DNA of 64,000 nucleotides from Symsagittifera roscoffensis (lineage: Eukaryota; Xenacoelomorpha; Acoela; Convolutidae): assembly GCF_963678635.1 (NCBI RefSeq), contig NC_087068.1:28956318-29020317 (forward strand), read 5' to 3'. The notes beneath the pieces are model-generated. The model was not told where the DNA came from. It was given only the letters and a program-made list of their open reading frames with translations, and ran no database searches. Shown piece after piece: positions 20,101-27,132 of this stretch (position 1 is its first letter; the number at the start of each line of letters is the position of its first letter). The position numbers and the translations under genes are program-made.

Positions 20101-20953
20101 ACCAAGCAGTTTAGACATGAAACTTAAAGTGATCTCCGGTAGGAGGTTCGGCATGATGCCGCAAGGAAGCAAGATACAGTCGATAATCTCAGTGGCTGGA
20201 CATCAGGTGATCAGAAATCTGAGTGAACCATCCGAGTTCACTTTGATGCATTTGGACACATATGCAGATTATCTGAGACAGGTGGAGCCACGAACCGAGT
20301 CGAGAGCTGTGCGAGCACTTCTAACGACGGGTGGCCCTCGCATGAAGAAACTTCATGGACGCTACCTAGAAGTCTATGGGCCGTATCAAGTGATGCTGAA
20401 CGTGGATGGGATCAGTATCTACACCAGGACTTATATAACAACAGATGATGACCAAATGGGGCAGATCTATTTGGGTGAAGAGGAACTCAAAGTCCGCAGG
20501 ATAGGCCATGACGCCATGATGGAACAAGACGCAGTACACATTGGATATGAAGCAGATGTGACAGCACATCTGCTCGACACCAACGGAACAAAAATTGGAG
20601 TCACAGGGCTTCTGGACACAGGAGCGGTGGTGAGTGTGATGCCGATAAAAACCTGGGAAAGAATGGGCTTCACGCGGGAAGATCTGATTCCTACGAATCT
20701 CCGACTGGCAGCCGCAAATCGAGGAGCCATCTACGTAGCCGGAAGAACACCGATAACGGTCCTTCACATGGGAGGACGAGATCTTTGGATGAGCTTCCTG
20801 GTGGTAGAGAATCTGGACGACGCCGACCAGTTCATCTTGGGCAGTGACTTTGTCAGGAATTTTGACGTGATGATTGACTTGAACAACGGTCTAATACGGA
20901 TTAGAAACCAAACCCGGACCGAAAGTATGTTAAGAGACCAATCAATAGGATAA
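17138..20953 (+). CDS. gag-pr: Gag-protease polyprotein (ORF1, 1271 aa)
   Basis: Structural polyprotein forming the particle that encloses the element's RNA, fused to its aspartic protease. A long disordered acidic N-terminus (1-300) precedes a coiled coil (about 310-420) and a basic Arg/Gly/Ser region (430-560). The capsid-type retrotransposon gag domain follows (about 595-770; DGCIDTWIEVMKLHF ... RFGSGVQGHQAMMRF). Two CX2CX4HX4C zinc knuckles are intact: C801/C804/H809/C814 and C853/C856/H861/C866. The protease has LLDTGAVVSV with catalytic D1160 and the downstream FILGSDF flap region. The size is about twice that of common Gypsy Gags. The ATG at 17138 is the first in the open frame. The stop is TAA at 20951-20953; pol opens in the -1 frame at 20905, overlapping by 49 nt. 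I see no classical slippery heptamer in that overlap. Confidence 0.96.
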   Translation: MSLDKSRIPKRGNSSRKFIPEKQRKTMTDPFVDWIKRSRSDKGETVSGRMVETRSQKTSEERKELLEVEVNIDHTMNDNQEVNGLEGRGRRLASESTPVEQGHDFATSTGTLDREEMSELSDISTEVAATRRSPTDNTMMAGGTGKQTTSSSFSERMKNTFGNIFPFSMGGGAGNDGESQEEEDEEEQGDFGSQVSLNSSIQENEAYVGRETGTMDKFGVVTTISKEANTPGQSKDFAIRKNSEPQTGESRTRGLGNALADPEIDNEKTSRQRVKARISTSTKLPGTDRVTPPLVTPLVDNGAALEEALNNIVDKLGEQNEQMSIRMSELERAVHIERESLREEINRNRQEVGRSEKRLKKRTDEHMTSNLSRMTREAEQRELRLKADMEKLRIQQEQSLGTLDTKIDAMMERRTQAIMDRLDGLLSSKSGPKEGEPKSGGPSREPRVNFNEHQRRKTYGSTRGRGSSSGYATRGNAAWGPNSRASSTGNRQTSNERPTQSTHATGRSDSGNRGHASPRRSHMGQAGNAHGDSDCRDAPHTEPSTRCEDTQAGHSRDATAMATAFEPLNRSLETFLKRLSRTNERSEKSRRVFKKPRCYKDESDGCIDTWIEVMKLHFEEEDLSERQECSALTSNLEGTALNCVMAKKQYQRDTAEKIFEILLNRFGSGVQGHQAMMRFEKRRQREDETIDKFLDDLEMLRRRSQPDESNRRMNLAVASKFIDGVKNDELRTMLATHYTPLSTNAPTPEELRLKSKEYLLLKPPSRSGYYKNNYGNFNNGPANQGNNWYKPRDDMDKRRSCANCSSTDHHVSACPAYKQGMKAIGFSLEDEDASELDHEDFMRGVITKFGPRCFFCNLEGHFKSDCPQFWDAVADIKHPRHEEALSGVKASKARLLSEAEARRKDKPQELVAKKMQAVTRETREPEPATAAEDFKIDYKAAARDALNRVQQELVTKEIEQKVKLELENEKLQEQLNTFEATEFEETKTPSSLDMKLKVISGRRFGMMPQGSKIQSIISVAGHQVIRNLSEPSEFTLMHLDTYADYLRQVEPRTESRAVRALLTTGGPRMKKLHGRYLEVYGPYQVMLNVDGISIYTRTYITTDDDQMGQIYLGEEELKVRRIGHDAMMEQDAVHIGYEADVTAHLLDTNGTKIGVTGLLDTGAVVSVMPIKTWERMGFTREDLIPTNLRLAAANRGAIYVAGRTPITVLHMGGRDLWMSFLVVENLDDADQFILGSDFVRNFDVMIDLNNGLIRIRNQTRTESMLRDQSIG

Positions 20954-23900
20954 TAACAGACGAAAATAAAGTACCAATTTTTTTGGATAGAAAAGTAAAA
21001 TTACAACCAGGACAAGCTGTAGTAGCAATTTTTAGGGTGAGAAATTTGAATTCGTTAAGTGATAGTAAACAGGTTTGCTTAGTACCGAATCCAAATAGTC
21101 AGAGTTCGGTGATTTTAGGCCGGAGCTTCTCGGTAAAGCGAAACGGACTGTGTGTCAGTGTGTTGTTGAACACACTGGACACCACGGTTTCAATCCAGCG
21201 TGGAAAGAAGCTTGGCTACGCTTTGCCGATTAGGACCGACTATGAGGAGACACAAAACTTGAAGAAATATAGTGTGAAAGACTGTCCTTATCATGCAAAT
21301 AAAGATAAAATTTTAAAGAGAATTAATGAATTAAAATCTATTCATAAATTGTTTTCAATGAAATCCGAAACGGACGACGGCTTATCAAGCTGCTCGAATT
21401 TTCCGGAACGCCCCTCGTCATATGAACTAGATTCTGACAAACCGGTTTTGCCAGAAATAGAACATTTAAAAGGGAAAATAGGTGAGGGAGATTTTGAAAA
21501 ATTGCGGGACCTCCTAAATCGGAACGCAGATGTATTTTCAAAACATAAAGCGGATATCGGTTGCTGTAATTTCGTCGAACACGAAATCGAACTAGAAGAG
21601 GGCGCTGTTCCCCATAGGGAAGGCGCAAGGCGAATGACGCCACATAAATCGGAAGCGTGCCGAGCGGAAATAGAAATGTTGCTTGAATACGACATGATAG
21701 AACCCTCGAAATCGCCGTGGGCTTGCGGGGTAGTAATGGCGAAAAAGAAAGGGGGGCAGCTTAGATTTTGTTGCGACTTTCGTTACTTGAACGCGGTAAC
21801 CATTAAAGATGCGTACCCGATACCGCGAATAGACGAGAGCCTATCTAAACTTGGTGATGCCAAGTTCTTCACCACATTGGACTTAGGTTCTGCCTTCTGG
21901 CAGGTCCCTCTGCGAAAGAAAGACAGAGAGAAAACCGGATTCGCGTGCGAATTGGGATTGTACCAGTGGAAGAGGATGCCCTTTGGCTTGTGCAATGCAA
22001 CAGCAACTTTTCAAAGGCTAATGGCTCAGGCTTTGACGAGAGTGACCAAGAAGTACGGGAATCTCGTGATGTGTTACGTGGATGACGTGGTCATAGCGAC
22101 ACCGACCCTGGAAGACCACATTGATAGGCTCGATGAGGTCTTTGGATGCATGAAAAGAGCAGGATTAAAGTGCAAACCATCGAAATGTGAAATCCTTAGG
22201 GACTCGATTAAGTACCTAGGAAGAATGGTGGATAGGCACGGTGTGAGGCCAGATCCGGAAGCAGTAGAGGCTGTGCTGACATGGAAGGCTCCGAGGACGG
22301 ACACACAGCTAATGAGCTTCCTGGGGTTTGCCAATTATTACCGTGAATTCATTAAAGGATATGCGGACAAGGTGTACCCGATGCAGAAGCTAATGCGCAA
22401 CAAAGGGAAAAAGTTCGAATGGAACGATGAGGCACAGGTTGCATTCGAGAACATAAAGCGGGAACTGTGCGAAGCGCCAGTGTTGGGCATGCCTACAGAA
22501 AAGAGCATGTATGTTCTCGACACAGACGCATCGGTGGTGGCCATCTCAGGAATCTTGCATCAAGAGCAAGAATGGAACGGAAGAACAGTTCTCCGTCCCA
22601 TTGCATACGGCAGCAAGGTCTTGAGTGACACAGAGATGAAATATGGCGCACCAAAGGCAGAAATGTTTGCAGTAGTCACCTTTGTGGAGAAGTACCGTGC
22701 ATACTTGGGGAGCGCTCCCTTCAAGTTACGCGTGGACAACAGAGCGTTATCCTGGTTGAAAACCTACTCGATGGATCAGAGTTATATTGGTAGATGGATA
22801 GTAAGATTGGATGGCTACCATATGATAATCGAACATAGGATGCGTGATAAACACCAGAATGCTGACAGCCTCAGCAAGAAAACTGAGTTCTATGAAAGAT
22901 TGGAGCAGAAACAGGCCAATCAGGCGGAACTAAAGGAGGGATTCTCGTTTCTGGACAAAGAAACTTATGTAGCGCTTCCCTTGACGAGATGGTTGGATAA
23001 GTCTGGACATCCAATTCCAGGGCACCCTGAGCTACCTGTAGAGAAGGCAGCCGAGATAAAGATCCTGTCCAAGGAGGATCCGGTCCCCTTGGATTTGTTG
23101 CTGCGTTCGAACCTGGTCCAGCAAGAACTCTCTCGCATGAATATAAACCGCCTCTCATTATTGGATAAAACGGTGCAGGTCACACCACAAGTGATGCGGA
23201 TGCTGGGTGGATTGTTAGAAAGAGAAGTGACCAGAGATGACCCCGAGTGGACAGCAGCAGTGGCATCGCTAACAGTCAGTGAGAAGGTGAAGATCATGCC
23301 GTCCAGACGACAGCACGAAGAGAACGAGAGGGATTGTAGGAAAATAGTTCAGCAACTAGTATCCTCAATACCCCAAGAAATTTTAACCAGTACTTCTTAC
23401 GGACAGAAAGAACAGGGGAGCAGCAAGCGAAAGAAAACCGTCACCTTTGTGGACCGGGATAAAGAGGGTGAAGTTGTAGAACAAAATCTGCTGCAAGACT
23501 ATTTGTCCGGGGAGAAGGATGAGGAGAAAAACCAGCGATCACAAGATCAACACCCGGGACAAGTAAATTGGTCCGGGGAGTCTGAGATAGACGAGAAAAT
23601 TCCTGATGAGAAACAGGACCTAGAGAACAAGGTTTTGTCCGGGGAGTTCAGATGGATGCGAAGAAAGCACAGACATGATCTGGAGGAGAGCGCAGTCTCC
23701 AGCACAACCTCTTCGACGGATGATGATTCGCGAAACTCAGGAATGGATACCTATTCAGACAGGAATTCGACCTCGGGATCAGAACTGTCAGAACTGGCGA
23801 TTCACACGCTACTAGTGGAAACTCGGGCGAGGGATCTGGACAGAGAGGTGTACCAGGATCCTGACAGTGATCGCTACCTAATACCAAGTGAAAGAGTCTT

Positions 23901-25731
23901 TGACAACGCAGCGGATGACTTAGAAACAATAGCGGTATCGAAACGGTCGATGAGCTTATTGCCACAGAAAGAGGCAGTCAGGACTGATCTTCAACCGTTT
24001 CAGCAAGAAACACAACCGTTGGCGAAGATTTGGTGCGTTAAGATGGAAGAAGACACACATCAGCCCAACGAGCTGAATAGTCAGATGAGGGTCATGAAGA
24101 CGTACTTGAAGGCGAGATACAGACTCTCGGACCTTCTAAGGGCGCAGAGAAATGATCACATGACAAGCAACCTAAAAAGGTGGATAGAAAACGGTGCACC
24201 AGACAAAGGTGACCTGGAAGAAGACAGCTATAGGATCCTGAGACAATACTTCATGCAGAAGGAGGGGAGATTATATCTGAACAAGGACGAGATCGTGGCT
24301 TGCAGGAGAAGAGAAGAAGACAAGGTCTTATACAAATATAACGCGATAGTGTTGCCGCAACTCTATCAGACAGAACTATTATTCAGGTCGCATGATCAGA
24401 TGGGCCATCGAGGGATCGACAAAGTGTATCAGAGGATTCTGAAGCGCTTTGAGTGGCCTGGAATGAAAACGGCATGTGAGAAATGGGTAACAGCGTGCCT
24501 GTCATGCCAACAGGTCAAGGATCCAAGGAAATTACGATTTCCTTTACAATCGATTGAGTCGTCCGAATTCAACGAGGTGGTGCAGATAGATCACCAGAAG
24601 ATATGCATGACAGACAGCGGTTATACCCAAATCTTGGTCATGATAGATCACTTCACGAAGTATGCAGAGGCCGTGCCCTGCATAACTGCCTCGGCGGAAG
24701 AGACATGCGACCACCTGATCAACACGTGGATAGCAAGACATGGTTGTCCGATGACGTTTCAATCGGATAATGGAACAGCTTTCGTAGGAGAGCTTATGAA
24801 AGAGCTTATGAGACGCTCACAGGTCGCTCAGGCCCACTCCACGACATACCACCCTCAAACGAATGGCCTAGTGGAAAGACAGAATAGGACGTTAGTGTCG
24901 ATGCTGAGGGTATATTGTTCCAGGTACATGACCGATTGGGACAGATACCTTCCACAGGTGATGGGAGCTTATAATAGCACGCAACACTCCACCACTGGAG
25001 TCAGTCCACACATGATGCTGACGGGACACGAGAAGTCTTTACCCTTGACATTCTTCTACCCAGAGTATGAGGGAAAGAAAACATCTCCACAGGTTTACGT
25101 AAGGGATGTGATCAGACGTCAACAGGAGTTGAACGATCTGTGCAGACTAAATACTCAGCAAGCACAGGCAAGGCAGAGGAAAAGATTCGACAAGAAAGCA
25201 GCTGGTGCAAAGGCCTACTCGGTGGGAGACTACGTATGGGTATTTCAGAACGTTATACCACCGAAAGGAACAAAGAAGCTTCTAAGAAAATGGAGGGGAC
25301 CCTTCATGATTACGGAGGTGCACCAGGAGGGACGTTTTTATAGACTGAGTACTGGCCGAGCCGCCCACTACGAGAACATCAAGCCACACAATCCATCGAC
25401 AGAAGACTGGTGTATACCTGCAGACATGGAAGAAGGGGATTATCTAATGATGGACCCTGCTTGTGAGGTCAATGAAAAAGGCACCAGGGAGAAGAACGAT
25501 GGAAACGAAGTCGTAGAGGAAGGCACGGATACACCATTGGACCTGGATCCAAACGAACAGATCGAAGCGGACGATGAAACCTTACCCTACGCAGAGGAAG
25601 ATTGGCAGGATCCCGAACAGACAGAGGTCCCAAGAACTTGGAACCAGATCTTCCGTTCACGATACAGACTCGTCAGAAGGACGGAACGAGACCCAGAAAG
25701 AAATACAATCCTTACGGTGACGACTTTGTAG
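20905..25731 (+). CDS. pol: Pol polyprotein: reverse transcriptase, RNase H, integrase (ORF2)
   Basis: Replicates and integrates the element. The frame opens at 20905 (after a TAG), -1 relative to gag. No ATG is near the start, so it is probably made as a Gag-Pol fusion. Residues are counted from the TTG at 20983. RT spans about 232-430 with LDLGSAFWQV, MPFGLCNATATF and catalytic YVDD (365-368). RNase H spans about 510-640 (LDTDAS, D513; NADSLSKK). An unassigned linker of almost 400 residues follows. The integrase has a zinc-binding HHCC (H1137, H1142, C1172, C1175), the catalytic triad D1203, D1262, E1298 with the D-X35-E spacing, and a GPY/F-type tail (WRGPF at 1437-1441). All catalytic residues are present, so the enzyme could be active. 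The linker and an acidic C-terminus of about 120 residues make it longer than usual Gypsy Pol. Confidence 0.97.
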   Translation, partial: KPNPDRKYVKRPINRIITDENKVPIFLDRKVKLQPGQAVVAIFRVRNLNSLSDSKQVCLVPNPNSQSSVILGRSFSVKRNGLCVSVLLNTLDTTVSIQRGKKLGYALPIRTDYEETQNLKKYSVKDCPYHANKDKILKRINELKSIHKLFSMKSETDDGLSSCSNFPERPSSYELDSDKPVLPEIEHLKGKIGEGDFEKLRDLLNRNADVFSKHKADIGCCNFVEHEIELEEGAVPHREGARRMTPHKSEACRAEIEMLLEYDMIEPSKSPWACGVVMAKKKGGQLRFCCDFRYLNAVTIKDAYPIPRIDESLSKLGDAKFFTTLDLGSAFWQVPLRKKDREKTGFACELGLYQWKRMPFGLCNATATFQRLMAQALTRVTKKYGNLVMCYVDDVVIATPTLEDHIDRLDEVFGCMKRAGLKCKPSKCEILRDSIKYLGRMVDRHGVRPDPEAVEAVLTWKAPRTDTQLMSFLGFANYYREFIKGYADKVYPMQKLMRNKGKKFEWNDEAQVAFENIKRELCEAPVLGMPTEKSMYVLDTDASVVAISGILHQEQEWNGRTVLRPIAYGSKVLSDTEMKYGAPKAEMFAVVTFVEKYRAYLGSAPFKLRVDNRALSWLKTYSMDQSYIGRWIVRLDGYHMIIEHRMRDKHQNADSLSKKTEFYERLEQKQANQAELKEGFSFLDKETYVALPLTRWLDKSGHPIPGHPELPVEKAAEIKILSKEDPVPLDLLLRSNLVQQELSRMNINRLSLLDKTVQVTPQVMRMLGGLLEREVTRDDPEWTAAVASLTVSEKVKIMPSRRQHEENERDCRKIVQQLVSSIPQEILTSTSYGQKEQGSSKRKKTVTFVDRDKEGEVVEQNLLQDYLSGEKDEEKNQRSQDQHPGQVNWSGESEIDEKIPDEKQDLENKVLSGEFRWMRRKHRHDLEESAVSSTTSSTDDDSRNSGMDTYSDRNSTSGSELSELAIHTLLVETRARDLDREVYQDPDSDRYLIPSERVFDNAADDLETIAVSKRSMSLLPQKEAVRTDLQPFQQETQPLAKIWCVKMEEDTHQPNELNSQMRVMKTYLKARYRLSDLLRAQRNDHMTSNLKRWIENGAPDKGDLEEDSYRILRQYFMQKEGRLYLNKDEIVACRRREEDKVLYKYNAIVLPQLYQTELLFRSHDQMGHRGIDKVYQRILKRFEWPGMKTACEKWVTACLSCQQVKDPRKLRFPLQSIESSEFNEVVQIDHQKICMTDSGYTQILVMIDHFTKYAEAVPCITASAEETCDHLINTWIARHGCPMTFQSDNGTAFVGELMKELMRRSQVAQAHSTTYHPQTNGLVERQNRTLVSMLRVYCSRYMTDWDRYLPQVMGAYNSTQHSTTGVSPHMMLTGHEKSLPLTFFYPEYEGKKTSPQVYVRDVIRRQQELNDLCRLNTQQAQARQRKRFDKKAAGAKAYSVGDYVWVFQNVIPPKGTKKLLRKWRGPFMITEVHQEGRFYRLSTGRAAHYENIKPHNPSTEDWCIPADMEEGDYLMMDPACEVNEKGTREKNDGNEVVEEGTDTPLDLDPNEQIEADDETLPYAEEDWQDPEQTEVPRTWNQIFRSRYRLVRRTERDPERNTILTVTTL
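23506..23646 (+). repeat. Three TCCGGGGAG repeats in the pol linker
   Basis: TCCGGGGAG occurs at 23506, 23572 and 23638, exactly 66 bp (22 codons) apart, reading SGE in the protein. The same nonamer recurs at 26125 and at 36880, directly before the 3' LTR, where it forms the purine tract. The regular spacing suggests a short internal duplication of 22 codons. Confidence 0.65.
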
Positions 25732-26180
25732 TGGATAGGATAGATCTAAAGAAAATAGTGGAGGAAGTAGTGGGTTTAGAGGAAATAACTGTGTCACAAG
25801 ACATTGACATAGTCGATGATCACAACGATGAGTGGGTTGACGACTGGTCGAAACCCGAGGTAGAATTCGACGATGAGCAACAGCAGTCAAATGAACAAGA
25901 CCTGACGAACCTGCGTGTCTTAGAGTGGCTGAACGAAATGACATCAGACCCTAAAGAGACCAGCGTTACGATTCAAGACGTAGATCGCGAAAGCGCGAAA
26001 TACATTAAGACCGAACGAGATGATCCTTCCTGGGCTGGCCAGGAAGGACAACTTCTCATTCCAGCTTCTAACCTTGACTTGATATCCGGTATGCGATCGA
26101 CGGGGACGCCGATGGATGTTTTTGTCCGGGGAGTGGGGGTAGGACTTACCCACACTGAAAACCTGATAATAAAAAATTGA
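25578..26180 (+). CDS. ORF3, acidic protein fused upstream of the macro domain
   Basis: Open from 25578 in the -1 frame of pol, overlapping it by 154 nt, and closed by TGA at 26178-26180. There is no suitable ATG at its beginning, so a frameshift product of Pol or internal initiation is likely. About 190 residues are very acidic (VDDHNDEWVDDW, EFDDEQQQ) and resemble no family I know. Its last codons are ATA AAA AAT TGA, holding an A AAA AAT heptamer in the zero frame. Minus-one slippage there would carry translation straight into ORF4. It may serve as a linker in a Gag-Pol-macro fusion. Confidence 0.75.
   Translation, partial: NLTLRRGRLAGSRTDRGPKNLEPDLPFTIQTRQKDGTRPRKKYNPYGDDFVVDRIDLKKIVEEVVGLEEITVSQDIDIVDDHNDEWVDDWSKPEVEFDDEQQQSNEQDLTNLRVLEWLNEMTSDPKETSVTIQDVDRESAKYIKTERDDPSWAGQEGQLLIPASNLDLISGMRSTGTPMDVFVRGVGVGLTHTENLIIKN
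26171..26180 (+). promoter_or_regulatory. Slippery heptamer A AAA AAT before ORF3 stop
   Basis: The ORF3 codons AAA AAT, preceded by A and followed directly by TGA, give the X XXY YYZ pattern used for -1 ribosomal frameshifting. The -1 frame is ORF4 from 26177. The placement immediately before the stop is typical. I have not established a downstream stem-loop or pseudoknot. Confidence 0.7.
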
Positions 26181-26743
26181 GAATAGCAAGAGAAACAGGA
26201 GAGTTAGAAGCAGAAACAGGTGAAGAACCTAAGAAACCTGACATAGGCAGGGTGGTTGAGTCATATTTTAACTTACCAAATGAATATTCAAGTAACATAA
26301 TACTAACAGACAGTGATTTCATACTCACAAACAGAACATGTGCGATAGCAATCACCGCAGACATGAGTTTTAGGACAGCGTTAGCGGCAGATTTTAAGAG
26401 AGAATACAAAAACGTGGAATTCCTTTGGAAGCAAAGACCAGGGATAGGGGGCGTAGCAGCCTTACCTCCGGCGGTGTCGCAGATACCGGGAAAGTACTTA
26501 TGCTTCTTGGTAACGAGGGCGACGGAGAAGCAGCAAGTGGACCCAGAAAACCTAGTCTTGTCTTTGACGAGGCTGAGGGACTTCCTTGTAGAAATGGACG
26601 TGAAGGAGCTCTCGCTCCCAGTGTAAGATCCAAACAGAGGAAGACTGCATCCTCGGGAATTGTACGCGCTTGTACACGTGATATTCTCTGATACGAACAT
26701 ACAAGTATATCTACACAAGAAATATTACTTAAGTATAGGCTGA
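26177..26743 (+). CDS. ORF4, macro domain (ADP-ribose binding/hydrolase fold), interrupted by TAA
   Basis: Macro domains bind or hydrolyse ADP-ribose modifications. The open frame (149 codons, 26177-26626) contains an OARD1/Poa1-type pattern: NIILTDSDFIL, CAIAITADMSFRTALAADFK (from about residue 55), GGVAALPP, KYLCFLVTR, PENLVLSLTRLRDFL and KELSLPV. At 26624-26626 a TAA stops it. The same frame then stays open for 38 more codons (DPNRGRLHPRELYALVHVIF ... to TGA at 26741-26743), and these look like the fold's last helix and strand. The stop is therefore either a recent nonsense mutation of this copy or a readthrough site. There is no own ATG; it is best explained as a -1 frameshift extension of ORF3. 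The macro identification rests on pattern recognition, not a search. Confidence 0.78.
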
Positions 26744-27132
26744 GTGATGTGCGAAAGAGTGTTAGGTCAAAGACTAAGTTGCATGTGATATGTGCGTTAT
26801 GTTATGTTATGTGTTAGGTTATTAAGATCATGGGTAAGTAGGGGTTAGTGACCATGAACAACTAAATGACGATCTTGGGAATAGATCCGAAGTTTGGACT
26901 GTCCAATCTTAGGTCGAACTCCAAAATTTTAGAAACCAATTGATTTTAATAAATTTTAGGATAAATATCTTTTTATCTGAACTGTTTTTAAGCAAATTTT
27001 AACGATATATGTTAAGGTGAAACTGACAAGTGTGATATTTGTGACTTCTTTTCTAGATCCTGATTGATCATTTAATTACTCACTTGAGTCGAAATCTTGG
27101 AATCAAAATCAAATCAAACCTGAAAGAACAGT
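26744..27132 (+). other. Spacer upstream of ORF5 with splice-like signals
   Basis: Non-coding. It contains a strong donor-like ATGG/GTAAGTAGG (GT at 26834) and, 220 bp on, a good acceptor: branch-like ACTGAC at 27021-27026, a pyrimidine run and TTTTCTAG ending at 27056, 77 nt before the ORF5 ATG. It could be a small intron or, more interestingly, an acceptor used to make a spliced subgenomic mRNA for ORF5-7. Confidence 0.55.

Noticed and set aside
26425-26691. 88-codon ORF overlapping ORF4, also in the -1 frame
   Set aside because: The ORF4 frame has the macro motifs over the same bases. This frame is Gly/Arg-rich without pattern and starts only with TTG.
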